Shown: positions 16,759 to 25,163 of the stretch, piece after piece
Position numbering within the stretch: position 1 is the stretch's first letter
How the letters are laid out: each line of letters begins with the position of its first letter
Assembly (NCBI GenBank): GCA_963792125.1
Contig: CAWBVA010000009.1
Span: forward strand, 8,815 to 72,814
DNA: 64,000 bases
Reading direction: 5' to 3'
DNA from: Methanocella_A sp963792125
Lineage (GTDB): Archaea > Halobacteriota > Methanocellia > Methanocellales > Methanocellaceae
Made by a program: the position numbers and the translations under genes
The notes under the pieces: model-generated
Told to the model about the DNA's origin: nothing
What the model saw: only the letters and a program-made list of their open reading frames with translations
The model's database searches: none

Positions 16759-17319
16759 ATGGAAGAAAAGACCGAGAAGGAAAAAATGATGGCCGGAGAG
16801 CTTTATCTCGCGTCGGACCCGGAACTAGCCTCCGACAGGCTGCGGGCGAGGAGGCTGACGGTAGACTATAACGCAACTTTCGAGGGCGAGGCCAATCGCC
16901 GGTCCCGCATCCTGCAGGAGCTTTTTGGCAGCCTGGGGCCTGGCGCCGAGATCGAGCAGCCGTTCTATTGTGACTACGGGTATAACATATACGCCGGCAG
17001 CCGCCTGTACATGAATTTCGGCTGTGTCGTGCTGGACTGTAACCGGGTGACTATCGGCGATGACGCCCTGTTCGGGCCTTACGTGCAAATATACGCAGCT
17101 ACTCATCCCATCGACCCGGCTGTCCGCAAGTCGAAGCGTGAGCTTTCGGCCCCCGTCCGCATAGGCAATAACGTCTGGATCGGCGGAGGGGCCATCATTC
17201 TCCCGGGCGTCACGATTGGTGACAATATGACGATAGGGGCGGGAAGTGTAGTGGCCGGCGATATCCCGGCGAATGTCGTCGCTGCCGGAAATCCCTGTAC
17301 GGTAAAGAAACAATTATGA
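16759..17319 (+). CDS. Maltose/galactoside O-acetyltransferase-like hexapeptide protein
   Basis: 186 aa with the N-terminal Mac domain (TEKEKMMAGELYLASDPEL) and a left-handed beta-helix of hexapeptide repeats (IGDDALFGPYVQIYAATHP, IGNNVWIGGGAIILPGVTIG). The catalytic His in ATHPID is present. Probably acetylates a sugar hydroxyl from acetyl-CoA. ATG 16759 is chosen because it gives the family N-terminus; ATG 16756 is equally close. Confidence 0.88.
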   Translation: MEEKTEKEKMMAGELYLASDPELASDRLRARRLTVDYNATFEGEANRRSRILQELFGSLGPGAEIEQPFYCDYGYNIYAGSRLYMNFGCVVLDCNRVTIGDDALFGPYVQIYAATHPIDPAVRKSKRELSAPVRIGNNVWIGGGAIILPGVTIGDNMTIGAGSVVAGDIPANVVAAGNPCTVKKQL

Positions 17320-17424
17320 GGACTTGTAACCGGGAGAAAGAATGGGGCAGGTTTTCAAGGGGCATACGTATCGGCTGTCGGCCATCGAAAGGTATTATAC
17401 CGCAGATGGCTAACCTCTATTAGT

Positions 17425-17865
17425 ATGAGCGATAGCAGGTTCCTGCTCTGGCGCAACTGGCTGCTGGCTGTCTGTGCCGTCGTAATCGTCTTCGGACTGA
17501 TCATGGCACTGCTTAGCTGGTCTCCGCTATTCTCGGCATTTTTAACGATCTGGTAAGCGATGTCTTCTGGAACAGCTCGGCGCCCGACGCAGCCGTTAAA
17601 CAATTACCAGCTCTGGGTCCACGGTATGCTGGGCGCTACGATGGCCGGCTGGGGTGTAACGCTGGTGTTTATCGTGTATTACCCGTTCACGAAAAAGGAA
17701 CGATGGGCCCGGAATTCAATCGCCCTCGGCTTATCGCTGTGGTTTCTGGTCGACACTTTCATGTCGGTATACGCCGGGGCATACTTCAACGTGGGCGTCA
17801 ACGTGCTGTTGATCGTCCTGGCAGGCATCCCGCTGCTTATGTCTCGAAAATTCTTCAATGCTTGA
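17425..17865 (+). pseudogene. Four-helix membrane protein of unknown function, two frameshifts
   Basis: The first 43 codons (17425-17556) give SRFLLWRNWLLAVCAVVIVFGLIM and end in TAA. A shift near 17540 continues as FNDLVSDVFWNSSAPDAAVKQ, and a second near 17605 leads to YQLWVHGMLGATMAGWGVTLVFIVYYPF and on to the stop at 17865. Both shifts can be cured by removing a single T from a T-rich or TT context. The joined 145-residue protein has four hydrophobic segments. No function is recognised; it resembles small membrane proteins found widely in bacteria and archaea. Confidence 0.6.
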
Positions 17866-17928
17866 CGTCAGACCATTTATGTGAGTGAAAAAAGGGCGTC
17901 AGACCATTTATGTTAGTGAAAAACAGGG
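17866..17928. repeat. Tandem 31-bp direct repeat
   Basis: Two adjacent near-identical units, CGTCAGACCATTTATGTGAG... and CGTCAGACCATTTATGTTAG..., each followed by TGAAAAA(A/C)AGGG. They lie between two converging genes and overlap neither reliable coding region. Confidence 0.7.
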
Positions 17929-17935
17929 CACGAGG

Positions 17936-18472
17936 TTACATCTTAGCTATACGTGTCTCGTACTCGACCAGGAAATGCTGGAGCTCCTGGATGCGGTTGT
18001 CGATCTCCCCGTTGGCTTCTTCGATGGCCGTCGTCGTATGAGTGTTGATCACGCTCAACATCGAACAGACCGGGATGAGACTCAGCCGCAACAACATATA
18101 ATATTCGGCTTCCTGGTCATTGGTGTTGTCGTTCATGTCCCGGATGGAGGCAAGCTTGTTGTCGATGTCCTTCTTGATGTCGACGATAGCGTCGTCCACG
18201 AGCACGATCTCCCGCAGGTTCTTGTTATAAATGGCCCTGGCTGAGAGGTTAGACAGCTTGATCAGGTTCTCGATGGCGTCATGCTTGTCCATCTTCTCAA
18301 TAGCTTTTATGACCGCCATCTTCGTCTCGATGACGTGCTCACGGAACTGCAGGTACTCGGCCTTTGTCGCCTGTTCCGACTGCTGTGTGCTATTAGCTTG
18401 TGTGCTATTGGCCTGTGGCGCGGTGCGCTTTTGCCCGCCCTTTTTGCCTTCCTTGCCGAAAAATTGGAACAT
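17936..18472 (-). CDS. Hypothetical helical protein
   Basis: 178 aa, no family recognised. The N-terminus FFGKEGKKGGQKR is basic and is followed by a Gln/Ser/Thr-rich linker containing a duplicated QANST pentapeptide. Residues from about 35 to the end are predicted helical with heptad-like spacing (HVIETKMAVIKAIEKMDKHDAIENLIKL; AIEEANGEIDNRIQELQHFLVEYE). No signal peptide or membrane segment. Possibly a cytosolic coiled-coil scaffold. It sits alone in the accessory block before the alpha operon. Confidence 0.65.
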   Translation of the reverse strand: MFQFFGKEGKKGGQKRTAPQANSTQANSTQQSEQATKAEYLQFREHVIETKMAVIKAIEKMDKHDAIENLIKLSNLSARAIYNKNLREIVLVDDAIVDIKKDIDNKLASIRDMNDNTNDQEAEYYMLLRLSLIPVCSMLSVINTHTTTAIEEANGEIDNRIQELQHFLVEYETRIAKM

Positions 18473-18550
18473 TTGGCATACCTTTCCGAGAGTAAGCGTT
18501 TATTTAGGTTATGTTGGTGTGTATTCGCTATATGCTTTACGGTCTAAGCT

Positions 18551-18693
18551 GGTTTTCGCAGGCAGTTTTGGGGACGGGAAAACCTTTTCCAAAAAGGTTG
18601 TCCCGTCTCGCGACACCGGACGTCTGCCCCGAAGGGGCAAATCGCGATAGTTTTTGAGGGTGTCAGGGGAACTTTTTACAAAAAGTTCCCCTG
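18551..18693 (+). repeat. Composite hairpin repeat, copy R3 (subtype A)
   Basis: Starts with the GCTGGTTTTCGC lead-in shared with R4 and R6, then arms GGGAAAACCTTTT/AAAAAGGTTGTCCC, CTGCCCCGAAGGGGCA, and AGGGGAACTTTTT/AAAAAGTTCCCCT. Contains CGCGACACCGGACG and GCGATAGTTTTTGAGGG. Faces R4 in inverted orientation across 150 bases. Confidence 0.88.
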
Positions 18694-18844
18694 CTTGATT
18701 GCCATCATAACATAGTATCGCCCGCCCGGCAGCCCTTCGCGCGCACGCGACTGGCAGATGGCTATCGGTACATGATACAGTCTCCCAAATCGCGATGTTA
18801 ACACCTGCGGCGTGTAGTGTCAAAATGTAATGGTAGCAGGTGTA

Positions 18845-18979
18845 CAGGGGAACCTTTTGTAAAAGGTTCCCCTGCCCTTCCAAAACTATCGCATTTGTGC
18901 CTTCGGCACTGTGTCCGGTGTCGCGAGTCAGGGGGGCTTTTTTGGAACAAAGCCCCTCGACGGCCCCGCAAAAACCAGC
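18845..18979 (-). repeat. Composite hairpin repeat, copy R4 (subtype A, inverted)
   Basis: Read on the minus strand it begins GCTGGTTTTTGCGGGGCC, continues with the GGGGCTTTGTTCC hairpin, CGCGACACCGGACACAGTGCC, GCGATAGTTTTGGAAGGGC and ends in AGGGGAACCTTTT/AAAAGGTTCCCCT. It lies just upstream of the promoter of the alpha operon. Confidence 0.88.
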
Positions 18980-18984
18980 AGCGC

Positions 18985-19143
18985 AAATATTTATATATGA
19001 TAATGCATGAGGATATCTGTCATTTGTTCATTCTATCGGTGTTTCAGATAGAACAGTCAGTGCCGTGCCGACATTCAGATCGGCACTACCCGACGCGGTA
19101 TCTGTAAGACGCACTACGATAAGAGCGAACGAAGGTGATCTGA
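18985..19143 (+). promoter_or_regulatory. Alpha-operon promoter and structured leader
   Basis: A strong TATA box (AAATATTTATATATGA, 18985-19000) predicts transcription start near 19025, leaving an unusually long leader of about 118 bases before rps13. The leader contains two clean hairpins: TTCTATC/GATAGAA (19031-19053) and AGTGCCG/CGGCACT (19059-19087). A role as ribosomal-protein autoregulatory target is inference; in bacteria uS4 represses the alpha operon through a leader structure. Confidence 0.5.
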
Positions 19144-19821
19144 ATGACCGAAAAGACCGATAAGAAAGTGAAGAAGGCTGAGGGTACAGAAGCCCCGGCG
19201 CCCGCAGCAGCGGCAGCGCCCGAGCATGCCCCCAAGAAAGCCCCTAAGAAGACTGCCAAGCCCGCAGAGGGCCAGGCGCCGGCCGAGGAAGGCCACAAGA
19301 AGGGTGGCAAGGCCAAGAAGCCTGCGGCAGCCGAAGAGAAGCCTAAGGACAACATCAAGTACATCGTACGCATTGCGAATGCTGACCTTGACGGTACCCG
19401 GACGGTTGAGTTTGCGCTCACCGGCATCAAGGGCATCGGTGTCAGGGTTTCCAAGATTTTATCCCGCAAGGCCGAAGTCGACCCTCACGCAATCATGGGT
19501 TACTTACCTCCCGAGCAGGTAGACCGTCTCAGAAACGTTGTCGACAACTTTGAGTCCAACGTTCCCGTCTGGATGCTCAACAGGCGCAAGGACGTCTACA
19601 CTGGCGAGAACAGGCACCTGATCGGCATTGACGTGACCCTCGGCGTCAACGAGGACGTCAACCTGATGAAGAAGATGCGCAGCTACAAGGGCATCAGGCA
19701 CGAGCGCGGCCAGAAGGTGCGCGGCCAGAGGACCAAGTCGACCGGCAGGACCGGAGCGACCGTAGGCGTAGTCAGGAAGAAAGCAGAACCCGGCGCCGGA
19801 GCCGCAACGGAGAAGAAGTGA
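19144..19821 (+). CDS. rps13: Small ribosomal subunit protein uS13 with N-terminal extension
   Basis: The uS13 core begins near residue 75 (KYIVRIANADLDGTRTVEFALTGIKGIGVRVSKIL, a helix-two-turn-helix) and ends with the basic RGQKVRGQRTKSTGRTG tail that contacts A- and P-site tRNA. The first 70 residues are a low-complexity Ala/Lys/Pro/Glu extension not found in the ribosomal fold. The core is 150 aa, normal for archaea. First gene of the alpha operon. Confidence 0.95.
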   Translation: MTEKTDKKVKKAEGTEAPAPAAAAAPEHAPKKAPKKTAKPAEGQAPAEEGHKKGGKAKKPAAAEEKPKDNIKYIVRIANADLDGTRTVEFALTGIKGIGVRVSKILSRKAEVDPHAIMGYLPPEQVDRLRNVVDNFESNVPVWMLNRRKDVYTGENRHLIGIDVTLGVNEDVNLMKKMRSYKGIRHERGQKVRGQRTKSTGRTGATVGVVRKKAEPGAGAATEKK

Positions 19822-19831
19822 GGTGAGCTAA

Positions 19832-20464
19832 ATGGGATACCCAGGTAAGGCAAAGAAATTATACGACACTCCCAATCACCCGTGGCAGAAGGCCAGGATC
19901 GACGAGGAGACCGGCATAGTCAAGAAATACGGCCTCCGTAACAAGAAGGGCGTATGGAAATTCGCATCCGAGCTGAGGAAGTACCGTGGCAACGCCAGGA
20001 CGCTGCTCGGTGTCATGGCCGCCGGCAACCTGCCGGATGACTCGCACTACATCCGCGATGCTGACGCAATCGTCAGGAAACTGCAGAAACTCGGAGTGCT
20101 GAAGGAAGACTCGAAGCTCGAAGACATCCTCGCGCTGAAGATCGACGACCTGCTGGAGAGACGCCTGCAGACCATGGTCTTCCGCAAGGGATACGCGACC
20201 TCCATGAAGCAGGCGAGGCAGTTCATCATCCACGGCCACATTTCACTCAACGGCCGGAAGAACACGATCCCGAGCTACATGGTGCTCAAGGCCGAGGAAG
20301 AGGCAATCGGCTACTACGTCGGCTCCCCGATCACCAAAGAGAAGCTGACGACCAAGCCCGTGCCCGTAGCGGCAGCGGCAAAGCCCGCGCCAAAGGCGCC
20401 GGCAACAACCGCGCCGGCAGCTCCGGCAGCCCCGGCCGAAACGGCAGCCCCAAAGGAGGAATAA
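19832..20464 (+). CDS. rps4: Small ribosomal subunit protein uS4
   Basis: 210 aa. GYPGKAKKLYDTPNHPWQKARIDEE and KYGLRNKKGVWKF open the archaeal form; the S4 domain is RRLQTMVFRKGYATSMKQARQFI with HGHISLNGRKNTIPSY. From about residue 172 the protein ends in an Ala/Pro/Lys-rich tail. Follows rps13 after 10 bases. Confidence 0.95.
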   Translation: MGYPGKAKKLYDTPNHPWQKARIDEETGIVKKYGLRNKKGVWKFASELRKYRGNARTLLGVMAAGNLPDDSHYIRDADAIVRKLQKLGVLKEDSKLEDILALKIDDLLERRLQTMVFRKGYATSMKQARQFIIHGHISLNGRKNTIPSYMVLKAEEEAIGYYVGSPITKEKLTTKPVPVAAAAKPAPKAPATTAPAAPAAPAETAAPKEE

Positions 20465-20468
20465 TCAC

Positions 20469-20861
20469 ATGGCAGACCAGATGAAGTGGGCGATCGCGAA
20501 CATATTCTCATCGTTCAACAACACCATCATTACCGTCACAGACCTGACCGGCGCCGAGACGCTGGCCAAGACCTCGGGCGGCATGGTGGTCAAGCAGGAC
20601 AGGAACGAAAGCTCGCCTTACGCAGCCATGCAGATGGCTGCAAACGTAGCCGAGCAGATCAAGGCCAAGGGCATTATGGGCGTTCACATCCGTGTCCGCG
20701 CCCCCGGCGGCAACCTCCAGAGGAGCCCCGGACCGGGAGCACAGGCGGCGATTCGTTCCCTGGCCCGTGCAGGCCTGCGGATCGGGCGTATCGAGGACGT
20801 TACCCCTATACCGCACGACGGCACCAGAGCCCCGGGCGGCAAGCGTGGCAGGCGCGTGTAA
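20469..20861 (+). CDS. rps11: Small ribosomal subunit protein uS11
   Basis: 130 aa platform protein. KWAIANIFSSFNNTIITVTDLTGAETLAKTSGG and the C-terminal PHDGTRAPGGKRGRRV are universal uS11 motifs. It abuts the Rpo3 start directly (20862). Confidence 0.96.
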   Translation: MADQMKWAIANIFSSFNNTIITVTDLTGAETLAKTSGGMVVKQDRNESSPYAAMQMAANVAEQIKAKGIMGVHIRVRAPGGNLQRSPGPGAQAAIRSLARAGLRIGRIEDVTPIPHDGTRAPGGKRGRRV

Positions 20862-21651
20862 ATGAAGCTTGAGATACTCGAGCTTAAGGACCGGAAGGCA
20901 AAGTTCGTGCTGTCCGAGGTCACTCCGGCGTTCGCGAACAGCCTGCGCCGTGCCATGATCTCCGACGTGCCAAAGATGGCCATCGACTATGTCGACATCT
21001 ACGACAACACGTCGGTGCTGTTCGACGAGATGCTGTCGCTGCGGCTCGGGCTCATCCCGATTAAGACGAACGCAGACATGTACCATCTCCCGGCGGAGTG
21101 CGACTGCAAGGGCGCAGGATGCGCCCTCTGTCAGGTGTCGCTCACACTGTCGGCGGAAGGCCCGTGCGTCGTCCATTCGCGGGACATGAAGTCTTCGGAC
21201 CCGGAGACGGTGCCAGCCGATGCCAACATCCCCATCGTAGAGCTCAAGGCCGGCCAGAAGGTCGTCCTGACGGCCGTCGCCCGCCTGGGCAACGGCAAGG
21301 AGCACGCCAAGTTCCAGCCGGTCTGCGCGTCCGGCTACAAGAACGTGCCGAGTCATCTCTGTCTCGGAGAAATGCGACATGTGCAAGGCATGCATCGACG
21401 CATGTCCGCGTGGCGTGTTCAAGGTCGAGAAGGGCAAGCTGGCGATCAACGAGCTGTACAAGTGCTCGCTCTGCAAGCTGTGCACAGAAGCCTGCGACGT
21501 AGGCGCCATTACGGTGGACACCCAGAATGAGGCGTTCATCTTCACCGTGGAAACGGACGGCTCATACTCCGCCCATGACATCATCGTCAGCGCGATGAAG
21601 TCACTGAAGGGCAGGGCCGACCAGCTCGGCGAGATAATGAGCGCATTCTAA
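20862..21651 (+). CDS. rpo3: RNA polymerase subunit Rpo3 (D) with two 4Fe-4S motifs; one frameshift
   Basis: The alpha-like subunit that nucleates archaeal RNAP assembly with Rpo11/10/12. The N-terminal frame gives FANSLRRAMISDVPKMAIDYVDIYDNTS. An apparent extra A at 21351 (CCGAGTCATC) ends this frame. Without it the read is NVPVISVSEKCDMCKACIDAC, continuing to CSLCKLCTEAC and the dimerisation helix. The insert carries two complete CxxCxxCxxxC motifs, as in Methanosarcina-type Rpo3. Essential gene, so the shift is most likely a base-call error. The usual downstream genes (eL18, uL13, uS9, rpo10) do not follow. Confidence 0.92.
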
Positions 21652-21840
21652 ACGGACGAACCGGTCGCGCTCGCTGCGAGGCGGGCGCATCATTTACTTT
21701 TTAACATTTTAATCAGGTCGCAGCTCTTGGGTTTTAATCATCAGGGCGACTGTAGCTGACAATTAACTATATTAACCTTGAATGTCATTATTTATCGGCT
21801 CGCCGTATACGTTTATGGCCATGCTAATGTCATTCCGCAG

Positions 21841-21925
21841 GCGGGGGTAACCAAGCCAGGCCAAAGGTGCAGGACTTAAGATCCTGTCGCGAAGGCGTTC
21901 AAGGGTTCGAATCCCTTCCCCCGCA
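21841..21925 (+). tRNA. tRNA-Leu(TAA)
   Basis: 85 bases. Acceptor GCGGGGG pairs with CCCCCGC, discriminator A. The D-arm contains AAGCCAGGCCAAAGGTGC, the anticodon stem-loop is GCAGGA-CTTAAGA-TCCTGT with anticodon TAA, a class II variable arm follows, and the T-arm is AAGGG-TTCGAAT-CCCTT. No encoded CCA and no intron. Repeat R5 starts four bases after the end. Confidence 0.96.
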
Positions 21926-21928
21926 TAA

Positions 21929-22064
21929 AGTTTTGAGGGGCTCCCGGGGGCTTTTTCAAAAGCCCCCTGGGTCTCGACACCCGCACAAGTGCCGAAGGCA
22001 CAATTTTAAGGATCGTTTTGGAGAGGTGCAAGGGGAACCTTTTCTAGCAAAAAAGGTTCCCCTG
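21929..22064 (+). repeat. Composite hairpin repeat, copy R5 (subtype B, after tRNA-Leu)
   Basis: Arms CCGGGGGCTTTTT/AAAAGCCCCCTGG, AAGTGCCGAAGGCACA and AAGGGGAACCTTTT/AAAAAAGGTTCCCCT, with TCTCGACACCCGCACA and TAAGGATCGTTTTGGAGAGG linkers. Same strand and same immediate 3' position relative to its tRNA as R2 and R7. Confidence 0.88.
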
Positions 22065-22093
22065 ATACTTGCTTTTAACAGTTCCAACCTGCC

Positions 22094-22834
22094 TTACTCG
22101 TTCTCCGCCAGGTAAATCAGCCGCACATTAGAGTACGTAGCCGTAGTATTCGTACTCCAGATCAGCGGGCAGTCGGCCTGCACGGTAAGGTTCCCGACGG
22201 TAACGATCTTCGTGACGGTCCACTGCGTCCCTCTCGGGATCAGGATTTCCCGGGCTTCCTCATTGATGTACAGCGCGTGTTCCTCCTTGTCCTTCTTCAT
22301 CACCAGGACGTTCTGGTATCCGTCGGACGTGCGGGCCCCGAACGTCACGTTGAGGCAGACCGTCGGGTCATAGGATGTCGACGCATAGGAATTATCCGAA
22401 TAGGTCGAGCTGTTGATCACGGTGAAGATGTAGTTGCCGGAGATGCCCCGGTACAGTATCATGTCGTCGTGCAGCGGCGAAGCGTTCTCGGCGTCGTCCA
22501 GGCTGTCGGTGACGAAGTCGAAAAAGACCTGCGCGGGTTCGTAGTAGCTGTCTCGCGTCTCAGGTGTTGTACGCAGGTACCACCTGTATTCGGAAGTGTT
22601 AGCCATGAAGCCCTGGTTCATCCACCAGGCTATGGACGCCTCCAGCGGCTCGTCGAACCCGCGCTCCGTGTACGGGACGAGGTCGGCGCTGTCAGGCTTT
22701 GTCATCTCAAGCGTCATGCTGTCGAGGTTCTCCGGGACGACTGCGACCGGGCCGTTCGCAGGAGGCGTAAAGACGTCCCCGGGCTGCAGGCCGGGATTAT
22801 CGTGCGCAGGCATAACGTAAGCTCCGGCAAGCAT
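22094..22834 (-). CDS. Probable secreted mono-ADP-ribosyltransferase
   Basis: The C-terminal half has the R-S-E layout of the ADP-ribosyltransferase toxin fold: Arg in DMILYRGISGNYIF, the STS motif in NSYASTSYD, and the acidic turn NEEAREILIPRGTQWTV with the catalytic-type Glu. The N-terminus (LAGAYVMPAHDNPG) is the end of a signal sequence. In the upstream sequence, LQYLILAICM can be read in the same frame and a Met start lies at 22925 in another frame, so the true start is probably upstream with a frameshift near 22860. Substrate unknown. Extracellular location and NAD use are inferred. Confidence 0.65.
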   Translation of the reverse strand: MLAGAYVMPAHDNPGLQPGDVFTPPANGPVAVVPENLDSMTLEMTKPDSADLVPYTERGFDEPLEASIAWWMNQGFMANTSEYRWYLRTTPETRDSYYEPAQVFFDFVTDSLDDAENASPLHDDMILYRGISGNYIFTVINSSTYSDNSYASTSYDPTVCLNVTFGARTSDGYQNVLVMKKDKEEHALYINEEAREILIPRGTQWTVTKIVTVGNLTVQADCPLIWSTNTTATYSNVRLIYLAENE

Positions 22835-23109
22835 GCATATCGCGAGAATGAGGTACTGCAGCTATAGCGGAAAGAACCACCTTATCCGCCAGCGTTGTCA
22901 GAAAAAAGTTTTTGCCTGTTTTCATCAGATCACCGTATGTAGCGTAAAAGTTACTTTTCTCGGATATACTGCATATACCCTCCGGTTATCGGGCGATGAC
23001 ACGACTGTCGGCGCAGGGGCGTTACACATCGCAAGTGCCTCGACACTGTTGTCATTTTTTCCGCTAAATCAACATTTCTCAACGCATATTCATAACAACC
23101 CTTTAACAC

Positions 23110-23655
23110 ATGGGACGCTTATCCGACACCGGGGTGGATTATTTGACATCAGGATATAAAAAGTGGATAGCAGCGCTCTTATCGCTCGCGATCTTATGTA
23201 CGGCCTTCGCCGTCGCCAGCCAGCCGGCTGCCGCATGCCCGCAAGGCTGCATGTGCAACCAGGGCGGGCCTTGTTCGTGCCCGGCCGGGACCTGCGACAA
23301 TGCAATGTGCGCAAACAGTCCGGGCTATGCGTCCAGTCCGGGCAGCAGCGGCTTCTTCCCGACGATGCCACGGTTCCCGGGCGGGCAGCCAGGATACCCG
23401 GGGCCGATTAACCGGACGCCCGGGCAGTATCCGACACAGATCCCGCGGCCGACTATTATGCCCGGCATGCCAATGCCAACACAGTTCCCCGGGCCGACCA
23501 TGGGTCCGGGCATGCCGACACTGTTCCCGGGCATGCCGTTCCCTGGCAGGCCGACTGCAACGCCTGTGCCCACCATGGCACCGACGATCACGCCAGTCCC
23601 GACAGCAGGGCCAACGGTAACACCTATTCCGACACCGATCGGGATGCCGCCATAG
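23110..23655 (+). CDS. Secreted proline/glycine-rich repeat protein
   Basis: About 180 aa. A signal peptide (KKWIAALLSLAILCTAFAVASQPAAA) precedes a Cys-rich stretch (CPQGCMCNQGGPCSCPAGTC). The remainder is a low-complexity Pro/Gly/Met/Thr region with degenerate PGMP/FPGP and TPVPT repeats. No enzymatic domain. Likely cell-surface or extracellular structural protein. The start is uncertain: ATG 23110 or a TTG at 23142 closer to the signal peptide. Confidence 0.65.
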   Translation: MGRLSDTGVDYLTSGYKKWIAALLSLAILCTAFAVASQPAAACPQGCMCNQGGPCSCPAGTCDNAMCANSPGYASSPGSSGFFPTMPRFPGGQPGYPGPINRTPGQYPTQIPRPTIMPGMPMPTQFPGPTMGPGMPTLFPGMPFPGRPTATPVPTMAPTITPVPTAGPTVTPIPTPIGMPP

Positions 23656-23731
23656 GGCAGAAGGGTTAGCGTAACAGATATAAAAAGAAAAACGATCGCT
23701 TATTTTTACGTTACTATATCAAGCGTCGCCG

Positions 23732-24202
23732 CTACTTGCTGCTCCAGGCGAGCAGCAGCTCTTCCCGGTTCGCATTGTAGACAGTCCTCGCCACAAGCTC
23801 GCACTCATCGGCGGATATCTTCATCAGGTAGGCGTTCTCCGAGCCGGGCTTCATCTCTTCTGTACACGCGTCGCGCATGTATGCGGCCGCATAGGCGAAT
23901 TGCTTCGAGCATCCGGCCAGGTTGCCCGCATCGCGCTTCTCCAGCGCGCTAATGTCGGTCTTAGCGATGCCTTCGAAAGCCGAATTGCAGGCCTTGAACA
24001 CTTCTACGGCATCAACGAACGCCTGTTTTGCATTCTGGTAGTCGCCATCGTTGTAGATGTCTTTGGCGTGTTCATACTTTGTGAGCGCCGCGTCGAGACT
24101 CGACAGCTCCTCCTTGAGCGTCGGCAGGGCGCTCCCGCCAAAGCAGCCGGATGAAGATACGATCAGTAGTACGATCAGTAGAACGGGCACAGCTTTTTTC
24201 AT
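23732..24202 (-). CDS. Predicted lipoprotein
   Basis: 156 aa from MKKAVPVLLIVLLIVSSSGC, a signal peptide with a lipobox Cys at residue 20 or so. The mature part is helical, with TPR-like spacing (YEHAKDIYNDGDYQNAKQAFVDAVEVFKAC) and an even number of cysteines. The Met at 24229 would add nine residues without value. Function not recognised; extracytoplasmic. Confidence 0.7.
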   Translation of the reverse strand: MKKAVPVLLIVLLIVSSSGCFGGSALPTLKEELSSLDAALTKYEHAKDIYNDGDYQNAKQAFVDAVEVFKACNSAFEGIAKTDISALEKRDAGNLAGCSKQFAYAAAYMRDACTEEMKPGSENAYLMKISADECELVARTVYNANREELLLAWSSK

Positions 24203-24381
24203 GTCGATCAGCCCTCTCCGTGCGCTCATTACAAATGGTGTTTATACATCCGTCTATTTATAATCTGCTCCTCTATAACCGCTTGTTTTGGTTTTGTATG
24301 GTATGCTTTACTATATTATTGTATTACTTTCACCCAGCGTTTACCCTATGTGATATATATCCGCCCGGCAGATGATCGATC

Positions 24382-24675
24382 ATGACAGGCGTGCACATAT
24401 GGCTCGACAGGGGGGGGTCTCGTCTCTACGTCCGGCTGGCCGATCGCATGGATAACCGTGACTTCCACGACCTGTTCCTCCGGCCGTTGCGGACGCTCGG
24501 GTTCCGGTTCGACCCGGGGACCGTGGCACACTACATCGAGACGGATACCCCGCAGGAATGCGGCCTGGTCGTCCGGCAGCTCGAGGCCAGCTTCACGGTG
24601 AGTCGGCTGGAAAAGCAGGAGATCTTCTACTGGCTGGGGATTGTCGACGACCGGCGGCCCGTGTTGCTGAAATAG
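24382..24675 (+). CDS. Hypothetical protein
   Basis: 97 aa, soluble, no recognised domain. Codon use is C/G-ending like native neighbours, which supports real coding. Short segments such as RLADRMDNRDFHDLFLRPL and GLVVRQLEASFTVSRLEKQEIFYWLGI suggest two helices. A purine-rich TATA-like stretch (GTGATATATATCC, about 24351) precedes it by about 25 bases, so it may be leaderless. Confidence 0.5.
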   Translation: MTGVHIWLDRGGSRLYVRLADRMDNRDFHDLFLRPLRTLGFRFDPGTVAHYIETDTPQECGLVVRQLEASFTVSRLEKQEIFYWLGIVDDRRPVLLK

Positions 24676-24808
24676 CTCTGGCGGACGGCCTTGAAATAAA
24701 CAATATAATTGCCATAACTGTTTTTCTGCCATGCAATTGCATTCCTCTTCCGCAATTCCGTTAAAGTTATCGCAAATCCATATACTCACGCATATTAACC
24801 TGTATAGC

Positions 24809-24952
24809 ATGATGGTTCCGTCGAGAAAAAAAAGCCGTTACATTGTGAAGTCTCCGGATGGACAGGTAGACGAAATCCCCGGCAACGCAGATGACGCACG
24901 GCTCACCATCGACGAGTCGGAGGAAGCGTTCCGGCTGAGCAGGTTCGATTGA
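24809..24952 (+). CDS. Small hypothetical protein
   Basis: 47 codons beginning MMVPSRKKSRYIVKSPDG, with an acidic C-terminal half (DDARLTIDESEEAFRLSRF). TATA-like CATATACTCACGCATATTAA lies just upstream. No family recognised; support is only codon bias and promoter position. Confidence 0.35.
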   Translation: MMVPSRKKSRYIVKSPDGQVDEIPGNADDARLTIDESEEAFRLSRFD

Positions 24953-25163
24953 TCTGCCTGGCGGCAGCCACAGGGCCGGTTCATGTCTTAAAACGACAAA
25001 TTTTTAAAAATAATGAGACATATGCGAGCGATAGTGACAGCGCTGTCTATAAATTTTCATATTTGTTCTATTTTTTACGAACGTATCACTAAATATTTAT
25101 AATTACAGAGCAATCTAGTTCTTAGCAATGGAAAGGTTTCATTGCCACTGGAGATGACAGACA

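Noticed and set aside
18551..18979. Insertion sequence bounded by inverted repeats R3 and R4
   Set aside because: Only about 150 bases lie between them, with no transposase or open frame, and the same repeats occur singly elsewhere.
20508..21584. 358-codon minus-strand frame opposite rps11 and rpo3
   Set aside because: Antisense to essential genes; its length is a codon-bias effect.
21661..21840. Small gene between rpo3 and tRNA-Leu
   Set aside because: No open frame with native codon use; AT-rich spacer with promoter-like sequence only.
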